Positions 1 to 8,308 of a DNA stretch of 37,179 bases are shown here, in pieces. Both the position numbers and the translations under genes were made by a program. Every line of letters begins with the position of its first letter. Within the stretch, counting starts at the first letter, position 1. The stretch is taken from the NCBI GenBank assembly GCA_038253555.1, contig JBBSGZ010000021.1, positions 1 through 37,179 on the forward strand. The letters run 5' to 3'. The DNA is from JALYUA01 sp038253555. GTDB lineage: Bacteria; Acidobacteriota; Thermoanaerobaculia; UBA5066; Gp7-AA6. Under the pieces are notes generated by a model that had not been told where the DNA came from, ran no database searches, and worked only from the letters and a program-made list of their open reading frames with translations.

Positions 1-1
1 G

Positions 2-493
2 ACGCGGATTTTCCGCGACTACGGGGAGGAATGGATGGCGGTCAAGATCGCGCGAGGGATCGTTTCGGAGCGAACGGCAGCCCCGATCACGTCCACCCGG
101 CAGCTCGCCCGCATCGTGGCGAACGCGAAAGGATCGCGCGAAAAGATCGACCCGGCGACGAAGGTGTTCCAGGCGCTCCGCATCGAAGTGAACCAGGAGC
201 TCGTCGCCCTGTCGCGATTCCTTGCTGCGGCGGTGGTGCACTTGAACGCGCGCGGCCGGCTGGGCGTCCTCTCGTACCACTCCCTCGAAGACCGGATGGT
301 CAAGGAAGCGTTGAAGCGCGACTCGGGAGTGTGCGTCTGCCCGACGCGGCTGCCCACGTGCGTCTGCGGAGCGCGGACGATTCTCCGGGTCCTGACGCGC
401 AAGCCGATTTTCGCCTCCGAAGCGGAGACTCGGGAGAACCCGAGGTCCCGCAGCGCCCGCATGCGCGTGGCGGAGAAGATCGCGGAGGTCTGA
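2..493 (+). CDS. rsmH: 16S rRNA (cytosine(1402)-N4)-methyltransferase, 3' part
   Basis: This is the C-terminal part of RsmH (MraW), the SAM-dependent enzyme that N4-methylates C1402 in the decoding centre of 16S rRNA. The frame is open from base 2, reading TRIFRDYGEEW, so the gene begins upstream of the window; the first in-window ATG is internal. Family hallmarks are RLGVLSYHSLEDRMVK, the cysteine-containing stretch CVCPTRLPTCVCG, and the closing NPRSRSARMRVAEK. The SAM-binding N-terminal half is not in the window. The stop is one base before the start of the ftsL-like gene. rsmH immediately before ftsL and ftsI is the classic beginning of a dcw cluster. Confidence 0.96.
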   Translation, partial: TRIFRDYGEEWMAVKIARGIVSERTAAPITSTRQLARIVANAKGSREKIDPATKVFQALRIEVNQELVALSRFLAAAVVHLNARGRLGVLSYHSLEDRMVKEALKRDSGVCVCPTRLPTCVCGARTILRVLTRKPIFASEAETRENPRSRSARMRVAEKIAEV

Positions 494-494
494 G

Positions 495-842
495 ATGAGC
501 TCGGTCGTCTACTCGCAGTCCAAACGCGTTCAGAACCTGCATCTGACGCGCGAGCGCGACCGTCACCGCGGACAGGAGCTCGCCGCTTTCGTCCTGGCCC
601 TCTTGCCGATTGCGTGCGCGTTTCTGGTGTATGCGGCCCTCCACGTGGAAACGGTGCGGGTCGGGTACGCGCGAGAAGCGCACGCCCGCACCCTCACGCA
701 AATGACCGAGGAGACCCGGAGGCTCAAGGCGCAGCTCGCGCTGGCTTCTGCGCCCGATCGGGTCTCGGCCGCCGCCGCGCGAAAAGGGCTGAGGCCGCCG
801 CGTCCCGGTCAGGTCGAGTATGTGGAAGGAGCCGGCAGGTGA
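495..842 (+). CDS. ftsL: FtsL-like cell division protein
   Basis: A small bitopic membrane protein of 115 aa in the position of FtsL, which with FtsB and FtsQ links early and late divisome proteins and activates FtsWI. It has a basic cytoplasmic N-terminus, one hydrophobic segment at about residues 28-50, and then a predicted periplasmic coiled coil (about 55-90, with TQMTEETRRLKAQLA). FtsL sequences are poorly conserved, so the call rests on size, topology and position between rsmH and ftsI. A GGAGGT Shine-Dalgarno at 485-490 supports the ATG at 495. The stop overlaps the GTG start of ftsI. Confidence 0.8.
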   Translation: MSSVVYSQSKRVQNLHLTRERDRHRGQELAAFVLALLPIACAFLVYAALHVETVRVGYAREAHARTLTQMTEETRRLKAQLALASAPDRVSAAAARKGLRPPRPGQVEYVEGAGR

Positions 843-2878
843 GTCCTTTTCCGCGTCGCCGCCGGAATCTGTTCGCCGTGTTTCTGCTCGCGTGGGGATT
901 CGTCGTGGTCGGGCGCCTCGCAGAGCTGCAGCTCGCCCACGGAGCGAAATACCGGGCGAGGGCGCAGCGGCAGCAGGAGAAGCAGATCGAGATCTCGCCC
1001 CGTCGCGGAGCGATCCTCGACAGGGAAGGGCGTGAGCTCGCGGTGTCCGTCGAGATGTCTTCGATCTACGGCGTACCGGACGAGGTCGTCCGGCGCACCG
1101 CGACGGCACGCAGCCTCGCGGCGGCCCTCGGGGTTCCCGCGGGCCCGATCCTCGCCCGCCTCGGCTCCGACAAGGGATTCGTCTGGGTCGCCCGCAAGAT
1201 CGATTCCACCGCGGCCGATCGCGTTCGCGCGCTGAAGCTGGCGGGTATTCATCTGGTGCCCGAAACCAAACGCTTTTACCCCAAGGGATCCCTCGCGGCG
1301 TCCGTGCTCGGGTACGTCGGGACCGACGACACGGGCCTCGCGGGCATCGAGTATTCCTACGAATCGTCCGTGCGAGGCAAGCCCGGCCGCATCGTCGCGT
1401 TCAAGGACGCCCGCCATTCGACATACGGCGAGTCGGAGGCGCCCGGGGTACGCGCCGAACAGGAAGGGGCCACGCTGACCCTCTCGCTCGACTCCGGGAT
1501 CCAGTACGCCGCGGAGCGGGAGCTGTCGGCCACGCTGTCGGAGCTGCACGCCCGCTCGGGCAGCGTGGTCCTGATGGATCCCTCCAACGGCGAGATCCTC
1601 GCGATGGCGAGCGCTCCTGGTTTCGACCTGAACCAGTACGGTCACTATCCCGCCGAGACGCGCCGGAACCACGCGGTCGCGGATGCCTACGAGCCGGGAT
1701 CGACCTTCAAGGTCGTCACGGGTTCCGTGGCGCTCGAAGCCGGCGTCATCGGAATGGACGAAGTCATCGACACGGGGCACGGCTCCGTCCGGATCGGGAA
1801 CGTCACCATCAACGAGGACAAGCACCACGACTACGGCGCGCTGACACTCGCGGGGGTGCTCGCGCATTCCTCAAACGTCGGGATCATCCGCGTGGGCCTG
1901 CGCCTGGGCGCGCAGAGACTCTACGAGGGCGCCAGCCGCTTCGGGATTGGCAAGCCTTCCGGCATCGACCTCCCCGGAGAGGCTTCCGGAACGTTCCGGC
2001 CGCTGTCGCGCTGGTCCTACCTGTCCAACGCGTCGATTTCGATGGGACAGGAAGTCTCCCTGACCGCGCTGCAACTCGTGCGCGTCGCCTCCGTCATCGC
2101 CAACGGCGGGCTTCTCGTCCAGCCCCGGCTCGTGACGCGGCTCGCCCGTCCCGACGGCCGCGAGGAGCGCGTGACGTCCGCGCCGCCCGTCCGGGTCATC
2201 TCGGAAAAAACCGCGAGGGAGATGCGGGAGATGCTCGTCGGCGTCGTCGAGAATGGGACGGGTGCCGAAGCGGCGATCGCGGGCTTTTCGGTCGCAGGAA
2301 AGACGGGGACCGCGCAGAAGGCGGGCCCCGGCGGCTACCAGCGCGGGCGGCACGTCCCCAACTTCGTCGGTTTCGCCCCCGCGGAAAATCCGAAGATCGT
2401 CTGCGTGGTCGTCGTCGAGGAGCCGCAGGGCAAGTACTACGCCGCGGCCGTCGCCGCGCCCCTCTTCTCCCGGATCGTTTCCCAGGCCCTCGGGATTCTC
2501 CGTGTCGCACCCGAGGAGCAGCGGCTGCCTTCGACGGTGCTGGCGTCGCTCCCGGCTCGATATCCGGCCGGCCTCGTCCCGGCGTCGAGCCGGCAGGCGG
2601 TCCCGGTCTCCGCTCCGTTGAGGGACCCGCGCGTCATCGCCGGCGAGATCCCGGACGTTTCGGGGCTGTCGGCGCGGCAGGCGCTCGCGCTCTTTGCAAA
2701 AATCGGGGTCGCCATCAAACTTCACGGCGCCGGATTCGTGACGTCGCAGAGCCCGGGGCCCGGATCGCCGTTCAAACCGGGTGACGTGGCCATCCTGAAC
2801 CTCTCGGAATCGGTCCCGTCGGTCGCGCGCGCCGTCGGCGGCCGCGAGGAGACGAGCTCGAGTCCCTTTCGTCCTTGA
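839..2878 (+). CDS. ftsI: Septal peptidoglycan transpeptidase FtsI (PBP3) with PASTA domain
   Basis: A class B penicillin-binding protein of 679 aa that cross-links septal peptidoglycan with FtsW. I chose the GTG at 839, which overlaps the ftsL stop as GTGA, because the frame upstream of it is only a shadow of ftsL. An arginine-rich N-terminus precedes one transmembrane helix (about residues 10-30). The dimerisation domain starts with the motif RGAILDREGRELA. The transpeptidase domain has all three catalytic motifs: STFK with nucleophile Ser288, SSN at 344-346, and KTG at 488-490. Near the C-terminus (about 600-660) is one PASTA-type module reading IPDVSGLSARQALAL, a domain that binds muropeptide or beta-lactam-like ligands in other PBPs. 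PASTA modules are not found on the E. coli enzyme. The stop overlaps the start of murE. Confidence 0.95.
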   Translation: MSPFPRRRRNLFAVFLLAWGFVVVGRLAELQLAHGAKYRARAQRQQEKQIEISPRRGAILDREGRELAVSVEMSSIYGVPDEVVRRTATARSLAAALGVPAGPILARLGSDKGFVWVARKIDSTAADRVRALKLAGIHLVPETKRFYPKGSLAASVLGYVGTDDTGLAGIEYSYESSVRGKPGRIVAFKDARHSTYGESEAPGVRAEQEGATLTLSLDSGIQYAAERELSATLSELHARSGSVVLMDPSNGEILAMASAPGFDLNQYGHYPAETRRNHAVADAYEPGSTFKVVTGSVALEAGVIGMDEVIDTGHGSVRIGNVTINEDKHHDYGALTLAGVLAHSSNVGIIRVGLRLGAQRLYEGASRFGIGKPSGIDLPGEASGTFRPLSRWSYLSNASISMGQEVSLTALQLVRVASVIANGGLLVQPRLVTRLARPDGREERVTSAPPVRVISEKTAREMREMLVGVVENGTGAEAAIAGFSVAGKTGTAQKAGPGGYQRGRHVPNFVGFAPAENPKIVCVVVVEEPQGKYYAAAVAAPLFSRIVSQALGILRVAPEEQRLPSTVLASLPARYPAGLVPASSRQAVPVSAPLRDPRVIAGEIPDVSGLSARQALALFAKIGVAIKLHGAGFVTSQSPGPGSPFKPGDVAILNLSESVPSVARAVGGREETSSSPFRP

Positions 2879-4344
2879 AGCTGATGGATCTCCTTGCGGT
2901 CCTTCCGGATGCCAGAATCGACGGGGCGGCTCCGGAGGTGGAAGTCTCCGGCGTCTCGCATGACTCGCGGGCCGTCCATCCCGGCGATCTCTTCGTCGCC
3001 ATCCGCGGGGAGAAGAGCGACGGCGCGGCCCACGTCCCCGAAGCCATGGCGCGCGGGGCGGCCGCGATTGTTTCCGAGAACCCGGCTCCCTCGGGTTCGC
3101 TCGTGCCCTGGGTGCGTGTCGGGAACAGCCGGAAGGCACTCGCCCTCGCCGCAGCGGAGCTTGCCGGCAACCCGAGTGAAAAGCTCGTGCTCGCCGGCGT
3201 CACCGGGACCAACGGAAAAACGACGACGGCCACGCTTCTCGCGGCGCTCTTGGAGCAGCGGTTCGGCCGCGCGGGTTTCATCGGGACTGTGGGTTACCGA
3301 ACGGGGAGGCGCGATACGGATGCGGCGCGGACGACTCCGGACGCTGCGGTGCTTCAGGAGCTCCTCGCCGAGATGGTCGACGCGGGTGTGCCGGCGGCCG
3401 CGATCGAGGTGAGCTCCCACGCGCTCGCGCTCGACCGTGTCGCGGGGTGCCGGTTCGACGTCGCCGTGTTCACCAATCTGACGCGCGACCACTTGGACTT
3501 CCACCGCGACATGGAGGAGTACTTCGAGACCAAGGCGATGCTGTTTTCCCTCCGCAAACCGGGCGCGGCCGGGGTGGTCAACGTGGACGACCCCTGGGGG
3601 CCCCGCCTCGCGGCCGCCGCGGCGCGGCCGGTCGTGACGACGTCGTCGCGGAAGGCGCCGGCGGACATGCGCGCGGAAAACATCCGGTGCGACCTCGCCG
3701 AAACCTCCTTCGACCTCGCCCGGCCCGACCGCGCCTCTTTTCGAGTGAGCTCGCCGCTGCTCGGGCGGTTCAACGTCGACAATCTTCTTTCCGCGGCCGC
3801 CGCCGCGCTCGCCCTGGGACTTTCCGAAGGAGAAGTTGCCGCCGGCTGCGCGAGCGTACTGCGGGTGCCTGGCCGGCTCGAACCGGTGGAAGCGGGCCAG
3901 ACCTATCGCATTCTGGTGGACTACGCGCACACTCCCGACGCTCTCGAGAGGCTGCTGCTCGCGGTCCGCGAGCTGACGGACCGCAAGATCATTCTGGTCT
4001 TCGGGTGCGGCGGCGACCGCGACCGCGGCAAGCGGTTTCCGATGGGGGAGATCGCCGGACGGCTGGCCCACATCCCGATCGCCACCTCCGACAATCCGCG
4101 TTCGGAGGATCCGCAGGTGATTCTGGCGGAGGTCGCGGCGGGCCTCGCGGCCTCCGGGGCGACGAAGGCGCTGCGGATCGTCGACCGGCGCGACGCGATC
4201 CGCGCCGCCATCGACCTCGCCAACACCGGGACGGTCGTCGTCATCGCCGGGAAGGGCCACGAGTCGACCCAGGTGATCGGCTCGGAGGAACTGCCATTCG
4301 ACGACCGGGAGATCGCCGCGGAGCTTGCCGGCGGCCGGCGGTGA
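2875..4344 (+). CDS. murE: UDP-MurNAc-L-Ala-D-Glu:meso-diaminopimelate ligase
   Basis: MurE (489 aa) adds the third amino acid to the UDP-MurNAc peptide in the cytoplasm, using ATP. The chosen TTG start at 2875 gives the typical opening MKLMDLLAVL and overlaps the ftsI stop as TTGA; an ATG at 2884 is the alternative. The P-loop GTNGKTTT is at residues 111-118. The specificity motif DNPR at 406-409 is the form found in enzymes that add meso-diaminopimelate rather than lysine, which implies Gram-negative-type peptidoglycan. The length is normal for the family. murF follows after one base. Confidence 0.96.
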   Translation: MKLMDLLAVLPDARIDGAAPEVEVSGVSHDSRAVHPGDLFVAIRGEKSDGAAHVPEAMARGAAAIVSENPAPSGSLVPWVRVGNSRKALALAAAELAGNPSEKLVLAGVTGTNGKTTTATLLAALLEQRFGRAGFIGTVGYRTGRRDTDAARTTPDAAVLQELLAEMVDAGVPAAAIEVSSHALALDRVAGCRFDVAVFTNLTRDHLDFHRDMEEYFETKAMLFSLRKPGAAGVVNVDDPWGPRLAAAAARPVVTTSSRKAPADMRAENIRCDLAETSFDLARPDRASFRVSSPLLGRFNVDNLLSAAAAALALGLSEGEVAAGCASVLRVPGRLEPVEAGQTYRILVDYAHTPDALERLLLAVRELTDRKIILVFGCGGDRDRGKRFPMGEIAGRLAHIPIATSDNPRSEDPQVILAEVAAGLAASGATKALRIVDRRDAIRAAIDLANTGTVVVIAGKGHESTQVIGSEELPFDDREIAAELAGGRR

Positions 4345-4345
4345 G

Positions 4346-5758
4346 ATGAACTTTTCGGTTTCCAGAGCGGCAGCGGCTCTGAACATTCCAGCCGCGGCGG
4401 ATGCCGCGCTCTCGGGCGTGGCTGTCGATTCGCGGAAGGTGCGTCCGGGGGATCTCTTCGTCGCGATCGCGGGAGGGCGGGTGGACGGACACGACTATGC
4501 GCTCCAGGCCGCCGTTTCCGGGGCCGCCGCCGTACTCGGCTCCCGCGTTCCCGCGGGGCTCCCCGCGGGTGTTCCGGTCCTCGTCGTGCCGGACCCGGGA
4601 AAGGCGCTCCTTCGGCTGGGTGGCGCGATCAAGCGCGAGGCCGGCTTCAAGCTCGCGGCCGTCGCCGGTTCGGTCGGCAAGACCACGACGAAGGAGTTTG
4701 CGGCGGCGATCCTGGGACGCCGGCATACGGTCGAGAAAACTCCGGGCAATCAGAACAGCGCGATCGGATTCCCGATGTCGGTCCTGAACTTCCCGCGAAG
4801 CCCCGAGTGGATGGTCGGCGAGATGGGGATGAGCGCGGTGGGAGAAGTGTCCCGGCTTTCGCGCACTTTCGAGCCGGACGTCGCGGCGATCACGGTCATC
4901 GCCGCCGAACACCTGGAATTCCTGGGGTCCTTAGACGGCGTCGCGCGCGCGAATGGCGAAATCCTGGAAGGGCTGAAGTCAAACGGCGTCTTTGTGATCA
5001 ACGGGGATGACGAACGCATCGAGCGCCTGGCGACGGCCTGGTCGGGTCGGACTCTGCGTTTCGGCCGGTCGGCCGGCGCCGATGTCACCGTCGAGGACGT
5101 GGTGCTCGACGAGAACGGGTCCTCGCTCCGGCTGAAAACGCCCTCCGGCACCGCGATGGCGCGGCTGTCCGTGCCGGGCCTGCATCAGGTCGCCAACTAC
5201 CTCGCGGCATCGGCTGTCGCCCTCGCGGCGGGCGCAACGCCCGAAGACTGCGTCGCCGCGGCCGCGGAGCTCGCGGCCGCGCCTCACCGCGGCGAGTTTC
5301 GCCGGCACGCGTCCGGCGCCCTCCTTTACGACGATGCGTACAACGCGAGCCCGCCCTCGATGCGCGCGGCGCTCGACACCTTGAAGCTCTTGCGGGGTAC
5401 CCGAAAAATTGCCGTGCTCGGCGACATGCTGGAGCTCGGGCCGGAGGAGCGCTGGTGGCACCGCGAGACGGGCAAATATGCCGTCGGCCGCGCCGATCAT
5501 CTTCTCTGCGTCGGGTCCCGGGCGTCCGCCATCGGGGAGGGCGCGATCGAAGCGGGATTCCCGGCAGCGCGAGTCGCCAAGGCTCGGGACCCCGAAGAGG
5601 CGGCCGCGCTTCTCGACCCGATGCTCGCCGCGGGGGATGCGGTGCTCTTCAAGGCGTCCCGCGGCGTGGGCCTCGATCGGGCGGTGACGAGGCTGGCGGG
5701 GACGGGGGCCGGAAAACGAGAGACGGGAGACGGGAAACGAATGAAGGAGCGGCATTGA
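4346..5758 (+). CDS. murF: UDP-MurNAc-tripeptide:D-Ala-D-Ala ligase
   Basis: MurF (470 aa) attaches D-Ala-D-Ala to the UDP-MurNAc tripeptide, completing the cytoplasmic pentapeptide precursor. The start is ATG 4346, one base after the murE stop; a longer frame from TTG 4325 only re-reads the murE end. The N-terminal substrate domain includes VDSRKVRPGDLFVAI (residues 28-42). The P-loop is GSVGKTTTK (108-116). The C-terminal domain carries DDAYNASPPSM and AVLGDMLELG, both typical of MurF. Oddly, the last 15 or so codons (reading GKRETGDGKR) are encoded by a heptanucleotide repeat array, so the extreme C-terminus is probably repeat-derived and not conserved. Confidence 0.96.
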   Translation: MNFSVSRAAAALNIPAAADAALSGVAVDSRKVRPGDLFVAIAGGRVDGHDYALQAAVSGAAAVLGSRVPAGLPAGVPVLVVPDPGKALLRLGGAIKREAGFKLAAVAGSVGKTTTKEFAAAILGRRHTVEKTPGNQNSAIGFPMSVLNFPRSPEWMVGEMGMSAVGEVSRLSRTFEPDVAAITVIAAEHLEFLGSLDGVARANGEILEGLKSNGVFVINGDDERIERLATAWSGRTLRFGRSAGADVTVEDVVLDENGSSLRLKTPSGTAMARLSVPGLHQVANYLAASAVALAAGATPEDCVAAAAELAAAPHRGEFRRHASGALLYDDAYNASPPSMRAALDTLKLLRGTRKIAVLGDMLELGPEERWWHRETGKYAVGRADHLLCVGSRASAIGEGAIEAGFPAARVAKARDPEEAAALLDPMLAAGDAVLFKASRGVGLDRAVTRLAGTGAGKRETGDGKRMKERH

Positions 5759-5825
5759 GCGGAGTCAGGGTCGAAGCGCCGGGGCCGAAACGTTTCCTGT
5801 TTTCCGTTTCCCGTTTCACGAGTCT
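5711..5825. repeat. Inverted pair of heptanucleotide arrays, murF/mraY junction
   Basis: Two arrays with a strict 7-bp period face each other. The left arm at 5711-5738 is four purine-rich heptads (ggaaaac, gagagac, gggagac, gggaaac) and forms the end of murF. The right arm at 5791-5825 is five pyrimidine-rich heptads (cgtttcc, tgttttc, cgtttcc, cgtttca, cgagtct). It is roughly the reverse complement of the left arm, so the 52-nt spacer would be looped out of a long imperfect hairpin. The right arm ends three bases before the mraY ATG, and no Shine-Dalgarno is visible there. The role is unknown. Confidence 0.85.
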
Positions 5826-5828
5826 CTG

Positions 5829-6914
5829 ATGCTGTATTCCCTCCTGCACCCCTTCGCCCGGTCCGTCCCGGCGTTCAACGTCTTCCGATACATCACGTTC
5901 CGGACGGCGATGGCCGCGGTGACGGCGCTTCTTCTCGCCCTTGCCCTCGGACCGGCGATGATCCGGCTCCTGAAACGTCGTCAGATCGGGCAGTCGATCC
6001 GCGAGGAGGGCCCGAAGTCCCATCTTTCGAAGGCAGGGACCCCGACGATGGGCGGCCTTCTCATTCTCCTCGCCGTCATCGTCGCGACACTGCTCTGGAT
6101 GGACCTCTCGAACCGTTTTGTCTGGATCGCGCTCGGGACGATGATCGCGCTCGGCGCCGTCGGGTTCGCCGACGACTTCGTGAAGTTCACCCGGCGGCGG
6201 AATCTCGGCCTGACCGGTCGGGGCAAGCTGCTTCCACAGATCCTCGTGGCGCTCGCGATCGCCTGGACGATCCGCCAGTGGGCCGGCCACGGGAGCATCT
6301 CGACCGTCGTCACTTTCCCGTTTTTAAAGCGTCTCGTGCTCGACCTCGGCGTTTTATACCTGCCGTTCGTGGCCACGGTGCTGGTCGGGGCGTCGAACGC
6401 CGTCAACCTGACCGACGGCCTCGACGGACTCGCGATCGGCTCCGTAGGCATCGCGGCGGGCACGTACGCGATCCTCGCGTACGTCACCGGCAACGCCGTC
6501 GCCGCCCGGTACCTTCAGATTCCGTTCGTCCCGCAGAGCGGCGAGCTCGCCATCTTCTGCGGAGCGATCGTCGGCGCCTCTCTCGGTTTTCTCTGGTTCA
6601 ACTGTCATCCTGCCGAGGTTTTCATGGGCGACGTGGGGTCGCTCCCGCTCGGCGGCGGGATCGCCGCGGTGGCCGTCATGACGAAGCACGAAGTGCTTCT
6701 GGCGATCGTAGGAGGGCTCTTCGTCCTGGAGGCGCTTTCTGTCATCGTGCAGGTGGCTTCGTTCCAATCCACGGGAAAGCGGGTCTTCCGGATGGCGCCT
6801 CTTCACCATCACTTCGAATTGTCCGGCTGGGCCGAATCGCGGGTGATCATCCGTTTCTGGATCCTGTCCATCCTCTTCGCGGTCGTCGGCCTCTCGACCC
6901 TGAAGCTCAGATGA
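5829..6914 (+). CDS. mraY: Phospho-MurNAc-pentapeptide transferase
   Basis: MraY (361 aa) is the polytopic membrane enzyme that transfers phospho-MurNAc-pentapeptide to undecaprenyl phosphate, making lipid I. About ten hydrophobic segments are visible. Signature motifs are present in order: TPTMGG, the metal-binding FADDFVK, NAVNLTDGLDGLA, FMGDVGSLPLGG and the histidine cluster APLHHHFE. The length matches the family. The ATG lies three bases after a heptad array and has no clear Shine-Dalgarno. The stop overlaps the murD start as ATGA. Confidence 0.97.
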   Translation: MLYSLLHPFARSVPAFNVFRYITFRTAMAAVTALLLALALGPAMIRLLKRRQIGQSIREEGPKSHLSKAGTPTMGGLLILLAVIVATLLWMDLSNRFVWIALGTMIALGAVGFADDFVKFTRRRNLGLTGRGKLLPQILVALAIAWTIRQWAGHGSISTVVTFPFLKRLVLDLGVLYLPFVATVLVGASNAVNLTDGLDGLAIGSVGIAAGTYAILAYVTGNAVAARYLQIPFVPQSGELAIFCGAIVGASLGFLWFNCHPAEVFMGDVGSLPLGGGIAAVAVMTKHEVLLAIVGGLFVLEALSVIVQVASFQSTGKRVFRMAPLHHHFELSGWAESRVIIRFWILSILFAVVGLSTLKLR

Positions 6915-8308
6915 CGCGGCCTCTCCCTTCCGGACGCCTGCTCCCGCAGCGGATCGCGATCCTCGGTTTCGCGCGCAGCGGACGCGCGCTCGCGGGCGCG
7001 CTGCTCGACCGCGGCATCGAGGTATCCATCGGCGACCGCGCTCCGGAATCGGCCTTCGAAGGGGTGGAGCCGCTGCGGGCGCGCGGCGCGAAGCTGTTCC
7101 TCGGCGGGCCGGGGGAGGGATTCCTCGAGGGCGCCGGGTGGCTGGCGGTTTCGCCCGGGGTTCCCCTCTCGGCGGCCCCGGTGGCGGAAGCGCGCGCCCG
7201 AGGCATTCCGGTGTCGGGCGAGCTCGAGATCGCCTGGGAGATCGCCGAGGCGGAGGTCGAGGGAACCAACCGCTGGGTTGCGATCACCGGCACCAACGGC
7301 AAATCGACGACGACCGCCTGGATCGCCGACATCCTGAGGCGCTCGGGCCGGGCCGTGGCCATGGCGGGAAACATCGGCGTGCCGCTGTCGACATTCCTCT
7401 CGGAGCGGGAGCCGCGCGACTTCGTGTGCGAGGTGTCCTCCTTTCAGCTCGACACGCTGGAGTGGTTCGCGCCGGACGTCGCTGTGCTGACGAACGTCAC
7501 CCCGGACCACCTCGATCGCTACGCGGGATTTTCAGAGTACGCGGCCTCCAAGGAGCGGGTCTTCGCGTTCCAGGGGGCGGAGGATTTTTCGATCGTGAAT
7601 GCGGACGACCCCGTCTCATCGGCGTCGCGATCGCGCGGCCGCCGTGTCCCGTTCTCCCGGACGGGCCGGGCGGAGGGAGGGGCGTGGCTCGAGAGCGGGT
7701 CGATCTTCTCGGGCATCTCCGGCGTGGCGAGGCGAATCCTCGGCGCGGAGGAGCTCTCGCTGTCGGGAGCCCACAACGTCGAAAATGCTCTCGCCGCGCT
7801 CTGCGCCGCGGAATGCCTCGGGGTCCCGCACGAGGCGATCCGGGGAGGGCTGACCCGTTTCCGCGGCCTGCCGCACCGCACCCAGCTCGTGGCCGAGGCC
7901 GGCGGCGTGCGCTGGGTGAACGACTCGAAGGGGACCAATGTGGACGCGACGAAAAAGTCGCTGGAGAGCTGCCCGCCTGCGTCCGTGATTCTGATCCTCG
8001 GCGGCCGCGACAAGCACGGGGACTTTGCCGCGCTGCTCCCGCTCGTAAAGAACGCCGCCCGGCGCGTCCTGACCGTGGGCGAAGCGGCCGAAACGATCGA
8101 GAAGATCTTCGAGGACTCCGTCGTCACCGAGCGGGCCGGCACGATGGATCGTGCCGTCGCCCGCGCCGCGGAGATTGCGCGCCCCGGCGACACGGTCCTG
8201 CTCTCCCCGGCGTGCGCGTCCTTCGACCAGTATTCGAATTTCGAAGAACGCGGCGACCACTTCGCGCGGCTGGCACGGGCCGCCGCCGGAACCTCTCATG
8301 GCTCGTAA
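6911..8308 (+). CDS. murD: UDP-MurNAc-L-alanine:D-glutamate ligase
   Basis: MurD (465 aa) adds D-glutamate to UDP-MurNAc-L-Ala in the cytoplasm. The start at ATG 6911 overlaps the mraY stop by 4 bp; the open frame continues upstream only as an mraY shadow. The N-terminal Rossmann-like domain begins IAILGFARSGRALA, the P-loop is TGTNGKSTTT, and the family motifs VSSFQLD, TNVTPDHLDRY, GAHNVENALAA and VNDSKGTNVDAT are all visible. The C-terminal domain contains LILGGRDKHGDF. The gene overlaps ftsW by 11 bp. Confidence 0.96.
   Translation: MTRPLPSGRLLPQRIAILGFARSGRALAGALLDRGIEVSIGDRAPESAFEGVEPLRARGAKLFLGGPGEGFLEGAGWLAVSPGVPLSAAPVAEARARGIPVSGELEIAWEIAEAEVEGTNRWVAITGTNGKSTTTAWIADILRRSGRAVAMAGNIGVPLSTFLSEREPRDFVCEVSSFQLDTLEWFAPDVAVLTNVTPDHLDRYAGFSEYAASKERVFAFQGAEDFSIVNADDPVSSASRSRGRRVPFSRTGRAEGGAWLESGSIFSGISGVARRILGAEELSLSGAHNVENALAALCAAECLGVPHEAIRGGLTRFRGLPHRTQLVAEAGGVRWVNDSKGTNVDATKKSLESCPPASVILILGGRDKHGDFAALLPLVKNAARRVLTVGEAAETIEKIFEDSVVTERAGTMDRAVARAAEIARPGDTVLLSPACASFDQYSNFEERGDHFARLARAAAGTSHGS

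Noticed and set aside
614..838. Upstream extension of the ftsI frame
   Set aside because: The sequence re-reads ftsL out of frame and has no PBP-like content; the GTG at 839 gives the expected short cytoplasmic tail and helix.
2722..4386. 554-aa open frame on the minus strand over murE
   Set aside because: Opposite-strand shadow with biased composition; murE on the plus strand is certain.
6278..6910. Upstream extension of the murD frame
   Set aside because: It is an arginine-rich shadow of mraY; the murD Rossmann start fits ATG 6911.
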